A DNA stretch of 64,000 bases from Sulfolobus tengchongensis. GTDB taxonomy: Archaea > Thermoproteota > Thermoprotei_A > Sulfolobales > Sulfolobaceae. Below, one piece after another: positions 7,628 to 16,090 of the stretch (positions are counted from its first letter, which is position 1; every line of letters begins with the position of its first letter). The notes beneath the pieces were generated by a model, which was given only the letters and a program-made list of their open reading frames with translations, made no database searches and was not told where the DNA came from. The translations under genes were made by a program, and so were the position numbers. The stretch covers positions 1,330,501 to 1,394,500 of the forward strand of contig NZ_CP146016.1 in the NCBI RefSeq assembly GCF_036967215.1. The letters are read 5' to 3'.

Positions 7628-8461
7628 GTGCAATCGATAACAACATATTGGTGGAAATATTATTTTGTTTCATTCTTTTCTATTTTGGTAATTGATTTAT
7701 TAGTATCAACTCTGAATGTTAATGTTCCTTATTTCTTCCTAATTCAGATAGGGCTTGTATTTGGTTTATGGTACCTAATATCACCATTTATAATGATGTT
7801 AACATTTAAGATGAGAAGGGCCCCTCAAGATTTAACGCTAATTGTAAAAAACATTTCTAGCAAATTTAAAGTTAAGATGCCCAATGTATATGTTATAGAG
7901 GATAATTTTCTTAACGCGTTTGCTTTTGGTAATGTGGTTTTCAGGGGTGTAGCTATTACTTTATCGTTATATAATACCTTATCTCAAGAGGAACTAATTG
8001 CGGTTTTATCCCATGAAGTTGCTCACATCCGAAATTATGATCCAGAAATAATGCTAGTTACGATAATTGCTATGAATTCCCTTTATGCTGGATTTTTATC
8101 CTTTTTACCTTTTATGTATCTTCCGGTTCTTTTAATATTCTATTTCGTGCTATTGTTCCCTTTAGTGTTTAATGTTCACCGAGTTATAGAGAAAAGAGCT
8201 GATTTAACTGCGATAAGTATTGATCCCAATTTAACATATTGGCTTGAAAGTTCTTTAATAAAAATTGGGTATCTAAGTAGAAGCATACCTCTCTCTATGC
8301 TTAGATATGTACCCCCAATACAAGTACTGTTAGCTAAACAGTTCATTATTAATAACACTGTTGATAGGAAAGGGTTTTTCTCATTTGCTACCCATCCCTC
8401 TCTTAAAGAAAGATTATTGTATTTAAGTGAGCATGAACAACAAAAAACTTACTATCTCTAA
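7628..8461 (+). CDS. htpX: HtpX-like M48 membrane protease
   Basis: A 277-residue zinc metalloprotease. Two N-terminal membrane helices (about 10-30 and 36-60) are followed by a cytosolic M48 domain with HEVAH at residues 129-133. A third zinc ligand, E188 (IEKRAD), follows two more hydrophobic segments (about 145-180). HtpX proteins degrade misfolded membrane proteins. The start is the GTG at 7628: the ATG four bases upstream is out of frame and soon stops, and a TATA-like AAGTATATAATC lies about 25 bp before. It stands alone. Confidence 0.85.
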   Translation: MQSITTYWWKYYFVSFFSILVIDLLVSTLNVNVPYFFLIQIGLVFGLWYLISPFIMMLTFKMRRAPQDLTLIVKNISSKFKVKMPNVYVIEDNFLNAFAFGNVVFRGVAITLSLYNTLSQEELIAVLSHEVAHIRNYDPEIMLVTIIAMNSLYAGFLSFLPFMYLPVLLIFYFVLLFPLVFNVHRVIEKRADLTAISIDPNLTYWLESSLIKIGYLSRSIPLSMLRYVPPIQVLLAKQFIINNTVDRKGFFSFATHPSLKERLLYLSEHEQQKTYYL

Positions 8462-8858
8462 TATTTGCAAGATTTTTGTAAAACATAATCAGGATGGGTT
8501 TTCCTTTTTGTGATGAGTTCAGTAACTTATATGGGTTTGAATCTCATTAAGTTTCACAATGTTAAAATCTCAATACTTGGACTTTATAGAAGTCACTGAT
8601 TTTCCCGCTTATCCTTCTCCATTCCATTAGTGGAATAACTCTTGATGAACTTATACCGAAATATAGTAAAAATATAAGGACACTTTTATTAATTATTTAG
8701 ATTAATTTTCTAGGGAAGTGATTTTGCACCTATCGTAAAAGTAGACTTGCCATTCTTGTTGCCATTAATGTTTTTGATATTTTCCCCAGAAGCTTGTGTC
8801 TTGATAGTTTTAGCAATTTGTAATTATTCAATTCAAGACAGAATTTTTTAAGATATCT
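8462..8858. other. Intergenic region, possible decayed sequence
   Basis: About 400 bp without a convincing gene. Short open stretches on the plus strand (for example from an ATG at 8560) are broken by stops every 10-25 codons, as in a decayed gene, but I cannot name a family. The 10-bp palindrome AAGATATCTT lies at its right end (8850-8859). Confidence 0.3.
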
Positions 8859-8907
8859 TTGTCACATGTGACAAGGTTCTCTCATAAATTCTTGTCATAT
8901 GTGACAA
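8859..8907. promoter_or_regulatory. Twin palindromic operators before the ATPase gene
   Basis: TTGTCACATGTGACAA (8859-8874) is a perfect palindrome. TTGTCATATGTGACAA (8892-8907) is the same site with one change. Their centres are 33 bp apart, about three helical turns, so two dimers would sit on one face. The second site directly abuts the TATA-like TTTAAATA (8910-8917) that serves the GTG at 8941, which is what a repressor site covering the factor-B element would look like. Confidence 0.6.
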
Positions 8908-8940
8908 AGTTTAAATATCAAATTTGAAATGTGATATCTT

Positions 8941-10245
8941 GTGGACGATAACGAGCTTTTAGAAATAATGAAGGATTGGAACTTTTGGGGAAATTTTACC
9001 AAACAATGGATAGAAAGAGAGGAGTATGTAGGTAAAATAAAAAACCTTCTTAAAGGGGTTAACATTGTTGCCATCTCTGGTATAAGAAGAAGCGGAAAAT
9101 CGATAATTGGATTACAAGTAATTAAAAAAGTAATTGAAGAAGATAATGTTGACCCTAGGGATACCTTAGTGATAAAATTGGATGATGAAAGACTTACTGA
9201 GGTTAACTATAACACTCTTCTACGAATATTAAGTTTATATGAAATCAACATTAAGAAAGGTAATAATTTTTATATTCTTATAGACGAAGTTCAAGAAGTA
9301 GAGGGATGGGAGAGGATAGTAAGAGGGTTAGCAGAAAAAGGTAACAAAGTAATAGTTACTGGATCTTCAGCAAAATTGCTAAGCTCTGAATATACTACTT
9401 TATTATCTGGCAGACATGTCGAAGTAAGAGTATTTACGTTAGATCTAATGGAAAACTTAAGCTTCAAAGGCATAAAATTAAGGGATAGAATAGATGAAAT
9501 TAAACACTCCTTAGATATAGATAAAAGTATTGAGGAGCTAATGAATCTAGGTGGTTTCCCAGACGTAGTACTTCACAAGGATATCGCTGATGAATTACTA
9601 ACATCCTACTTTGAAAGTATCATTCTTAAGGATGTTATTAGTAGGTATAAAATTAGAGATGAGAGTAAATTAAGAGTTTTAGCAAAATTTTATATAACGT
9701 CTTCTGGTTCTAGAGTCACATATAGTAATGTATCAAAATTTCTGAAGATCCCAGTAAAAACAGTGGAAAGGTATTCAGAGTACTTAGAGAAAGTATTTCT
9801 AATATTCTTTCTTAAAAACTTCTCTTTCTCAGTAAAGGGAGTTGAAGTTAGTCCAAGAAAGGTATATGTTACAGATAATGGATTTATGAAAATCTTTAGC
9901 GTAAGGATAAGTAGAGGCAGATTGTTTGAAACCTTGCTAGCACAGCATTTATTTAAGTACTCTTTTAATACACGGGCTGATCTATACTACTGGCATGAAA
10001 AAGAGGAGATCGACTTTATTCTTCAGAGAGGCGATATTATACAGCCTATACAAGTTGCTTATGAAATTGAAAGCGAAGAAACTCTATATAGGGAAATTGA
10101 TCCAATAAAAAAATTCAAAGATAAGGTAACGGATATTCAGAACCCTATTCTTATAGTATACAGAGGGGAAGAAAAAACAATTGATCAAGTTAAGATATTG
10201 TCAGTAAAGAAGTTCCTTTTGCATATAGAAGATTATTTAATTTAA
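8941..10245 (+). CDS. AAA ATPase with DUF4143 domain
   Basis: A 434-residue protein of the archaeal ATPase/DUF4143 group. Walker A is GIRRSGKS (residues 47-54); Walker B is ILIDEVQ (D115-E116). A winged-helix segment lies near 250-280 (YSNVSKFLKIPVKTVERY), and the C-terminal nuclease-like fold has the E-I-D-F-I-L motif near 355. These ATPases are abundant in archaea and vary between strains; their function is not settled, though a link to mobile DNA has been suggested. The start is a GTG 24 bp after a TATA box. Expression is probably controlled through the twin palindromes just upstream, perhaps by a regulator elsewhere, since none is adjacent. Confidence 0.8.
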   Translation: MDDNELLEIMKDWNFWGNFTKQWIEREEYVGKIKNLLKGVNIVAISGIRRSGKSIIGLQVIKKVIEEDNVDPRDTLVIKLDDERLTEVNYNTLLRILSLYEINIKKGNNFYILIDEVQEVEGWERIVRGLAEKGNKVIVTGSSAKLLSSEYTTLLSGRHVEVRVFTLDLMENLSFKGIKLRDRIDEIKHSLDIDKSIEELMNLGGFPDVVLHKDIADELLTSYFESIILKDVISRYKIRDESKLRVLAKFYITSSGSRVTYSNVSKFLKIPVKTVERYSEYLEKVFLIFFLKNFSFSVKGVEVSPRKVYVTDNGFMKIFSVRISRGRLFETLLAQHLFKYSFNTRADLYYWHEKEEIDFILQRGDIIQPIQVAYEIESEETLYREIDPIKKFKDKVTDIQNPILIVYRGEEKTIDQVKILSVKKFLLHIEDYLI

Positions 10246-10326
10246 GTCTTAACAAGTGAAAAATTTAACCTCATATAACCTTATGTGTCTTTAATTTTAT
10301 ATTCTGAATGCGAATAAGGTATGTGA

Positions 10327-11457
10327 ATGGTTGCAATTATTGATGCAAATTTAACTAGGTTTGGAAAAAGGAAGGAAAGTTTATTGGAACTAGCTGGGGA
10401 GGTCTCATTACCGTTAATAGAGAAATACGAAATAGACTTTGTGGTAGTTTCTAACACTTACTCTGGGGAATTCAATTTCCAATCTGGCATTAACAACCTG
10501 ATTACGACCTATCTATCTATTGATAACGTCCCTTCAATAAGAGTTGATAATACCAGTGGTAGCGGTGGGTCTGCAATATTAGTTGCTAAATCATTACTGG
10601 ATTCTAAAGTCGCTAATACAGTTTTAGTCTTAGGAGTTGAGAAGATGTCCGAAAAAAACACTAAACAAGTAACGTCAATAATAGCTTCCTTATTACCCCT
10701 TGAAGAAAGGAAAGCTGGTCTGACTTTGCCCTCATTGGCAGGCTTAATGGCGAAGGAGTATATGAGAAGGTATAATGCCCCGAGAGAAGCTTTTGCATTA
10801 GTTGCGGTTAAAAATCACTATAATGGTTCACTAAATCCATATGCTCATATTCAAAAAGTTGTATCACTGGAAGATGTGTTAAAGGCTCCAATAATAGCTG
10901 ATCCCTTAACTTTGTACGAATTCACTCCAATAAGTGATGGGGCTTCCGCTTTAGTTATGGTAAAGGATGAATATGCGTATAGTTTTACTAAGAAACCAGT
11001 TTTCATAAAGGGTATTGGTGTATCTTCAGATACTTCATATCTATCTGGACGTGAGGATATCTTGTCAATAAAATCTGTAAGGAATGCTGGATTAATAGCT
11101 AAGAAAATGGCTAAGATCGACAGAATTGATTTCGCAGAACTTCATGATATGGCAACCGTTTTAGAGATAGTGGAGGCAGAAGAATTAGGTTTATTAAGGA
11201 AAGGAGAGGGATGGAAAGCTTATTATGACAACTACACTTCTATTGATGGTGAAATGCCAATAAATACCAGTGGGGGATTAAATTCAAAGGGTCATCCAAT
11301 AGGAGCTAGTGGCGTAGCCCAGGCAGTAGAGGCGTTTTTGCAGATTAGAAATGAAGCGGGAAATAGGCAAGTTAAGAATGCTAGGGTAGGATTATCTTTA
11401 AGTATGGCTGGTTTTGGAAATTCAGCTACTGTAATAATTTATGGTGATGAACCTTGA
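10327..11457 (+). CDS. Thiolase-family protein lacking the catalytic Cys
   Basis: A 376-residue SCP2/archaeal-type thiolase fold. Recognisable blocks are SGSGGSAILVAKSLL, FAELHDMATVLEI, NTSGGLNSKGHPIGASG and the Gly-rich C terminus. The usual nucleophile in the A-C-A-S-G-G motif is replaced by Ser: the segment reads VDNTSGSGGSA, with S77 in the Cys position. The GHPIGASG His is kept. The gene overlaps the DUF35 gene by 4 bp, the standard pairing in archaeal thiolase-DUF35 complexes that channel acetoacetyl-CoA in mevalonate synthesis. Because of the missing Cys I would not call it acetyl-CoA acetyltransferase without a test. It may be a non-condensing paralogue. Confidence 0.8.
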   Translation: MVAIIDANLTRFGKRKESLLELAGEVSLPLIEKYEIDFVVVSNTYSGEFNFQSGINNLITTYLSIDNVPSIRVDNTSGSGGSAILVAKSLLDSKVANTVLVLGVEKMSEKNTKQVTSIIASLLPLEERKAGLTLPSLAGLMAKEYMRRYNAPREAFALVAVKNHYNGSLNPYAHIQKVVSLEDVLKAPIIADPLTLYEFTPISDGASALVMVKDEYAYSFTKKPVFIKGIGVSSDTSYLSGREDILSIKSVRNAGLIAKKMAKIDRIDFAELHDMATVLEIVEAEELGLLRKGEGWKAYYDNYTSIDGEMPINTSGGLNSKGHPIGASGVAQAVEAFLQIRNEAGNRQVKNARVGLSLSMAGFGNSATVIIYGDEP

Positions 11458-11732
11458 TTTATGTCTGCAAAAATTGCGGATATACGTTTTGGGTTAAGAG
11501 AATGAGATGTCCTAAATGCGGTTCCGTAACATTAGAGAATGTTAGTATTAAAGAAGTTGAAGTAATAGCATCTTGGAAATTAACAGCCACCCCAGAAGGT
11601 TTTGAGGATAGTTATTGGCTCTGTTTGGTTAAATCGAATAATGCAAAACTCTTTTGTAGATCTTTAACTGAGCCCAAAGATGGCGGTAAATTATTATTAA
11701 AGGACAACGGAATTTGCGAACCATTAGGTTAA
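11454..11732 (+). CDS. DUF35 (zinc ribbon / OB fold) acyl-CoA-binding partner
   Basis: A 92-residue protein. N-terminal zinc ribbon: CKNCGYTF then CPKCGSV (residues about 5-25). A short OB-like region follows (about 35-92). DUF35 proteins bridge thiolase and HMG-CoA synthase in archaea and hold the CoA arm. This one is shorter than the usual 120-140 residues. It overlaps the thiolase-like gene by 4 bp, so the two products very likely form a complex. The 3' end overlaps the convergent TRASH gene by 9 bp. Confidence 0.75.
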   Translation: MIYVCKNCGYTFWVKRMRCPKCGSVTLENVSIKEVEVIASWKLTATPEGFEDSYWLCLVKSNNAKLFCRSLTEPKDGGKLLLKDNGICEPLG

Positions 11733-12044
11733 TTCTTTAAAGGTGTCTATACCAGCTTCGTCATTAAATTTGACATAGTATTTGTATTCTTTTCCCTCAT
11801 TTTTAGCTGTACAAGTTCTACCTGTATAATAGTTTCCATTGATTATCAGTTCATCGATTTTATTCCAGTTAGTTCTCTTCTTGACTTCTTTTACCATATT
11901 AACGAATTCTAAAGCACAATAGTCACAACAGAAGAATAACTTTTCTCCATCAATCTCTTCATAATATTCTCCCCAAGTGGCACCGCATAGTGCACAGCCT
12001 TTATCTTTTGTCCCTGCTTCTTTTCCGTTAACTATTATTTTCAT
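11724..12044 (-). CDS. TRASH-domain metal-binding protein
   Basis: A 106-residue protein with a TRASH-type Cys set: CALCG (17-21) and FCCDYC (38-43). These Cys arrangements bind transition or heavy metals in sensing and trafficking proteins. Acidic and aromatic residues follow, with no DNA-binding domain, so it looks like a chaperone or enzyme partner and not a repressor. The start overlaps the end of the zinc-finger/TenA-like gene (12041-12955) by 4 bp, so the two are coupled and probably work together. Confidence 0.7.
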   Translation of the reverse strand: MKIIVNGKEAGTKDKGCALCGATWGEYYEEIDGEKLFFCCDYCALEFVNMVKEVKKRTNWNKIDELIINGNYYTGRTCTAKNEGKEYKYYVKFNDEAGIDTFKELT

Positions 12045-12955
12045 ATACTCATCACCTCTTTAATTAAACTTGGCTCTATTTCAAACCCTCTCTCTAATCT
12101 GGCTAATAAATATTTAGAGAATGCGTCAAATGATTTAAGAACTACTACTTGAACTTGTTCTTTTAATCCTAATTCCTCTGCATATCTCTCCACCATCTCT
12201 AACGCCTCTCCAGCATGTGAGACATCTGCCTCGTATCCCTCTCTTAAAAAGTCCTTCACAGCTTGGGGATATTCATTAGAAGTTAAAATTAATGGATTAA
12301 AGTAAGGTAGTCTAGCTCCATATTTAACTAAGCTACGATCAGCTACTAGTTCAAGGCTATGCATTGCAGCCATAGTTTCAAGCCAGGTTTTAGTTTCAGC
12401 TATTTTTCTCCACGTTTTTATTGCAGACTGTGTTGCGGGTAAAGGTGGTGTTGATAATATCTTCTCTCTAGGCATTCCTAAAGCCTCACCCATCCTTAAT
12501 AATAGCTCGTAATGGCTTGGTCTTCCGTTATATCCTATAAACTCAACAGCGATATTCTCTAACTCATAGTGTAAAACATCATCTTTATCAGTTTTAGTAA
12601 CTATTGAAGCTAAAACCTTAACCCAATTTTTTAGGAAATGTTGGTGTTCTATTACATAACCCAATAAGACTCCTCTAGTAGGCTTCTGCATTGCCACAAT
12701 AAATGGATGCGGGTTATCACCATAAAATTTCGATATAAATCTCTTTCTTATCCACACACTTAGACCATTTGGCGTTGAAAAGAAAGTCTCTAAACTATTT
12801 GCTAGTTCTCTAACGTTCATTCTCTGGATAGATATATTACGGTTTAACCACATTACATGCGATGGATCACTCCTAGTATTAGCCATCTCATCTATGTGCT
12901 TAGCCACATCCTCCCAACTGTTAAATTTAATTTCACATGAGGGACATATGGGCAT
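12041..12955 (-). CDS. Zinc finger fused to a TenA/PqqC-like (haem-oxygenase fold) domain
   Basis: A 304-residue protein. The N terminus is a finger [21 protein letters not shown] (residues 4-24). The rest is all-helical, with [13 protein letters not shown] (about 104-116), a Tyr/Glu-rich middle and [16 protein letters not shown] (about 193-208), as in the TenA/PqqC/haem-oxygenase-like superfamily, where His and Glu from such helices can hold a di-metal centre. The C-terminal part is less clear. It is translationally coupled to the TRASH protein. A metal-dependent oxidase or a metal-handling pair is possible; no substrate can be named. Confidence 0.55.
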   Translation of the reverse strand: MPICPSCEIKFNSWEDVAKHIDEMANTRSDPSHVMWLNRNISIQRMNVRELANSLETFFSTPNGLSVWIRKRFISKFYGDNPHPFIVAMQKPTRGVLLGYVIEHQHFLKNWVKVLASIVTKTDKDDVLHYELENIAVEFIGYNGRPSHYELLLRMGEALGMPREKILSTPPLPATQSAIKTWRKIAETKTWLETMAAMHSLELVADRSLVKYGARLPYFNPLILTSNEYPQAVKDFLREGYEADVSHAGEALEMVERYAEELGLKEQVQVVVLKSFDAFSKYLLARLERGFEIEPSLIKEVMSI

Positions 12956-13055
12956 AAGTATATACTCTATCTTTTACTTATTAAGTTTAATTTTGCTAGC
13001 GTTAAAAGGTAAAACGAAAAATTGTTAAACCACTAAGCTTTACTATTCTATTTAG

Positions 13056-14258
13056 GTGATTTTTTTGCAGGATGACTATGGTTATACGTTTCTTTTAATG
13101 TCTAGAATATTCAGAAGTATAGGCATAATTTATATTACACTGTCCTCTTCATTATATTTAGCCTCAATTGGCGTAAGACCAGAAATTATAGGTATAATAT
13201 TCTTAGGTGCTATCTTGTTCTCTTCTCTACTCAGTTTAGCTCTAGGTATGATAGGTGATAGATACGGTTATAAAAAAGTACTCATCGCAACAGAAATAAT
13301 ATCTTCATTAGCTGCATTGGTACTTGCAATTTCAATCAATAATTTTCTGATTTTTACGGGATTTATTATAGGGGGAGTTGGTGGTGCAGCAGGAGGAATT
13401 AGAGGAGTTTTCTCACCTGGATTAACTGCTTTAGTGGCAAGCAATTGGAGGAATGAAGCAGAAAGGGTAAGAAGACTTAGTTTACTAATGTCTGCTGCAT
13501 CATTTTCAGGTATTGGTGGTAGTATTCTACTTTCTTTAAGATCTTATATCAATAATTCAGTTGAGGGATATAGGATCCTCTACTTCGTCTCTTTTGCATT
13601 ATTATTGGCTTCTGCCATATCATTACTGTTCGTTAAGGAGGTTAAAAGGCCTAAAAAAACAAGTAAGGTTATTACGAAGCCTAGCCTTAAGTTTATCTCC
13701 AAGGTTATAGTTTCTAATTCTATAACTGGATTTGGATTGGGTATTGCAATTCCATTGCTTCCGTTATGGTATAAGTTAGCCTTCCACGCTACCTCCTTTG
13801 AGATAGGTTTAATCTTCACTACATCTTACCTAACAACGGCAATCGGATCTTTACTTGCACGCAAATTAAGGGCAGAACCACTAAAGGTTGCCTCTATAAC
13901 CAGAATATTAAATGGGATATTCTTAATTGCAATGGCCTTTTCACCATGGCTACCATTGGCAGCAGGATTATATATTGCTAGGGGATTGAATGCGGGAATT
14001 GGATCTCCAAATAGAAGTGCAGTTAACGTTAGGGGAGTTTCTGAAGAGGATTTCGGTACTGCTTCAAGCATTCAAGGTATGGCTACTAGATTTTCTCAGA
14101 TGAGTTCTGGTATTAGTGGTTACTTGTTAGATTTATCGTTGTCTTTGCCATTAGAGATAGGAGGGATATTACAAGCTATAGGAGGATATCTTTATATGAG
14201 ATTATTGTCAGGTAGCAGGAATGTGAGTGAGGAATCTAGTAAGAAAGTAAGTTTTTAA
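13056..14258 (+). CDS. MFS transporter
   Basis: A 400-residue, 12-helix major facilitator. The signature loop GMIGDRYGYKK lies after the second helix (about residues 65-75), and a weaker matching loop LLARKLRAEP lies in the second half. The N and C halves are separated by a basic loop RPKKTSKVITKPSLK. The substrate cannot be read from the sequence; this branch is related to drug or sugar efflux proteins. The GTG at 13056 is used as start; TTG codons just downstream are alternatives. The 3' end overlaps the convergent permease gene by 23 bp. Confidence 0.75.
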   Translation: MIFLQDDYGYTFLLMSRIFRSIGIIYITLSSSLYLASIGVRPEIIGIIFLGAILFSSLLSLALGMIGDRYGYKKVLIATEIISSLAALVLAISINNFLIFTGFIIGGVGGAAGGIRGVFSPGLTALVASNWRNEAERVRRLSLLMSAASFSGIGGSILLSLRSYINNSVEGYRILYFVSFALLLASAISLLFVKEVKRPKKTSKVITKPSLKFISKVIVSNSITGFGLGIAIPLLPLWYKLAFHATSFEIGLIFTTSYLTTAIGSLLARKLRAEPLKVASITRILNGIFLIAMAFSPWLPLAAGLYIARGLNAGIGSPNRSAVNVRGVSEEDFGTASSIQGMATRFSQMSSGISGYLLDLSLSLPLEIGGILQAIGGYLYMRLLSGSRNVSEESSKKVSF

Positions 14259-15279
14259 CAAAAGGTATTAATGAAATTATTATAATTGTAAGAATTTGTT
14301 CTATTAATAAGTAAAATGACGAGAATTGAAGTGAAGTGTAGAGTCCATATGCTAAAAGCCCTAGGCTCAAGATACTTAATACCTTTAACTTATTTTCAAT
14401 TGAAAGTGTAACTGAAATAAAGAAAAGGATTAATGAAACGTAAAGTGCTGTCACTGACGGTGTAATGGTATAAATGTAATAAACGTAAGGATTTACTAAA
14501 CTAATTAGTGTAGAAATTATGAAAGCTAATATTAGATAGAGATTTATGTTTTTTAAAGTGGTTCTTGATAGAACGTTCCTTAAGGAGTAAAATTCTACTA
14601 TTATTAAGGAAAATGTGCTAAATGAAGAGATGAGATAAATTATTTTAGGTATGTTAAAGAAGGAATCTAAAAGCAGTATCGTACCACTTATTAAGTATGC
14701 TAGGAATATGCTATTAATACCCTCCTTGCTACCGTTTCCTACAAATGGCGTTAGAGTTATACATATATATAACAGTGATGTTGAAAGTACAACATTTAAA
14801 TTAAATTCAAAAGGACTGAAAGGTCTAAAATTCCAGTTAAATGGTAATGCAAATACAATTTGTAATATTGTTGAAACCAGCAAGAATTCTAATTCACGGC
14901 CAATATACACTATCGTAGCAATTGCTAATGTTATGAGAAGTACCAGTATGGACGCCATTAATCCATTTTCATTTAATATCCAATATACTATATAATCTAC
15001 AGTATAGCTTAAGTAGAGGAAATATGAAAATATCCAGAAAAAGAGAAAGTACCGAGAGAGATTAGGAGTGAACTTGCTTACGTAATCGTAAAGTCCTCCT
15101 TTATCCCAAACTTTATCCATCGCGTAATATGTCATATACGTAATTGGCGCAAATATAATAAGTGAGAGTATTACCTCTAAAGTACTTACGTTTTTTAGGA
15201 ATTGTCCAACTAATGCTAAGGGACCACCTATTGAAGAAAAAGAAAAACTAAAAACAAATAGCTTTCTCTTTAGCCCCAT
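14236..15279 (-). CDS. APC-like polytopic membrane protein
   Basis: A 347-residue protein with about ten predicted membrane helices and few charged residues. The opening SSIGGPLALVG and the segment DKGGLYDYVSKFTPNLSRYF resemble the first helices of amino acid/polyamine (APC) permeases, in which a broken helix 1 binds the amino group. It is shorter than usual (430-500), so it may be a reduced member. Its start overlaps the end of the small Ser/Thr-rich protein by 10 bp, so both belong to one transcript. Confidence 0.6.
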   Translation of the reverse strand: MGLKRKLFVFSFSFSSIGGPLALVGQFLKNVSTLEVILSLIIFAPITYMTYYAMDKVWDKGGLYDYVSKFTPNLSRYFLFFWIFSYFLYLSYTVDYIVYWILNENGLMASILVLLITLAIATIVYIGRELEFLLVSTILQIVFALPFNWNFRPFSPFEFNLNVVLSTSLLYICITLTPFVGNGSKEGINSIFLAYLISGTILLLDSFFNIPKIIYLISSFSTFSLIIVEFYSLRNVLSRTTLKNINLYLILAFIISTLISLVNPYVYYIYTITPSVTALYVSLILFFISVTLSIENKLKVLSILSLGLLAYGLYTSLQFSSFYLLIEQILTIIIISLIPFVKNLLSY

Positions 15280-15488
15280 ACTGCTGCACTCGATGATGAT
15301 GTTGTTGTGGAGGATGATGAGGAACTTGAAGCAGTGGTCGTTGTGGATGACTCTGATGTCGATGTTATAGTTTTGTTACTTACTACTGGGTGGTGTGCAG
15401 TTGCTGCCATTCCGAAAAATGCTCCACCAATTATAAGTACAATTATAGAAATTCCTAATATTATTATTCCGATTTTACTTATTTTCAT
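15270..15488 (-). CDS. Small membrane-anchored protein with a Ser/Thr-rich tail
   Basis: A 72-residue protein. One N-terminal membrane helix (about residues 7-28) precedes an outer tail that is almost only Ser and Thr from residue 40 to 68. Such tails in Sulfolobus are usual sites of O-glycosylation or act as a stalk at the S-layer. No domain follows the tail. It is the first gene of a two-gene unit with the APC-like protein (overlap 10 bp) and may be its accessory subunit. Function unknown. Confidence 0.55.
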   Translation of the reverse strand: MKISKIGIIILGISIIVLIIGGAFFGMAATAHHPVVSNKTITSTSESSTTTTASSSSSSSTTTSSSSAAVWG

Positions 15489-15520
15489 CTTTTCACAGCT
15501 TTTTCACTCTCTGTTATTAA

Positions 15521-15582
15521 ATTTAAATTTTTTCCCAAGATTCTTTTTCAAATCAATTAGCGATTTGGGTAAAAGTTTTTAA
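15521..15582. promoter_or_regulatory. Divergent promoters sharing a TTGGG-N-AAAA motif
   Basis: On the minus strand TTGGGAAAAAATTTAAAT (15538 to 15521) precedes the small protein ending at 15488. On the plus strand TTGGGTAAAAGTTTTTAA (15565-15582) precedes the gene at 15606. The AT part is the factor-B/TATA element; the constant TTGGG just upstream is the shared part. A third copy is at 16048-16065. Confidence 0.4.
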
Positions 15583-15605
15583 CTAGGACTTAGGAAAGGT
15601 GGAGT

Positions 15606-15998
15606 ATGCCACGTACTTCAGTTTCATTATTAATTTTAGGAATAGTAGCTGGAATACTAAGCTTTGCGTGGACTGCTGATCATCTTCCGCTATATAATAT
15701 ATCATTTCTCCCTATTGGCATAAGAGTATTTTTCCTCTTTGATGCAATATTATCAATAATTGCAGGAATTTTGTTTATTTTATCTTTTAGGTTATTTTTT
15801 GTAAAGATTATTTATCTCTTAGAAGTGGTGTACTGGTGGATAAACTATTTACTTCTTTCTCTAACTAGGATTTTGCCCGCCCCAATAATAGGTAGACCGT
15901 TGCCAGTAACTACTGGACCAGCCCTAATAGCGTTTATTTTAGATGCTCTCCTAATAGTACTATCCACAGTCTTATACATCTTTATAAGTAGCAGATAA
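15606..15998 (+). CDS. Four-helix membrane protein of unknown function
   Basis: A 130-residue protein with four hydrophobic segments (about 6-24, 37-60, 62-85, 100-127) joined by short loops. No family motif was recognised. It is preceded by a TATA-type element (15565-15582) that is nearly the same as the one before the MFS gene 93 bp downstream, so the two may be expressed together. A purine- and G-rich stretch (GGAAAGGTGG) lies directly before the ATG. Confidence 0.5.
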   Translation: MPRTSVSLLILGIVAGILSFAWTADHLPLYNISFLPIGIRVFFLFDAILSIIAGILFILSFRLFFVKIIYLLEVVYWWINYLLLSLTRILPAPIIGRPLPVTTGPALIAFILDALLIVLSTVLYIFISSR

Positions 15999-16047
15999 TT
16001 GGTTGTTAATTATAGATTAACGATTTTTTAAAAATTTCTGATCGTTA

Positions 16048-16065
16048 TTGGGCAAAAGTTTTAAT
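16048..16065 (+). promoter_or_regulatory. Promoter with the TTGGG-N-AAAA motif before the MFS pump
   Basis: TTGGGCAAAAGTTTTAAT lies about 26-43 bp before the ATG at 16091. It matches the element at 15565-15582 in 16 of 18 positions. This is more than the usual similarity between TATA boxes and suggests a common regulator. Confidence 0.4.
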
Positions 16066-16090
16066 AAATTAAAGTTAAGTCTTTAACCAT

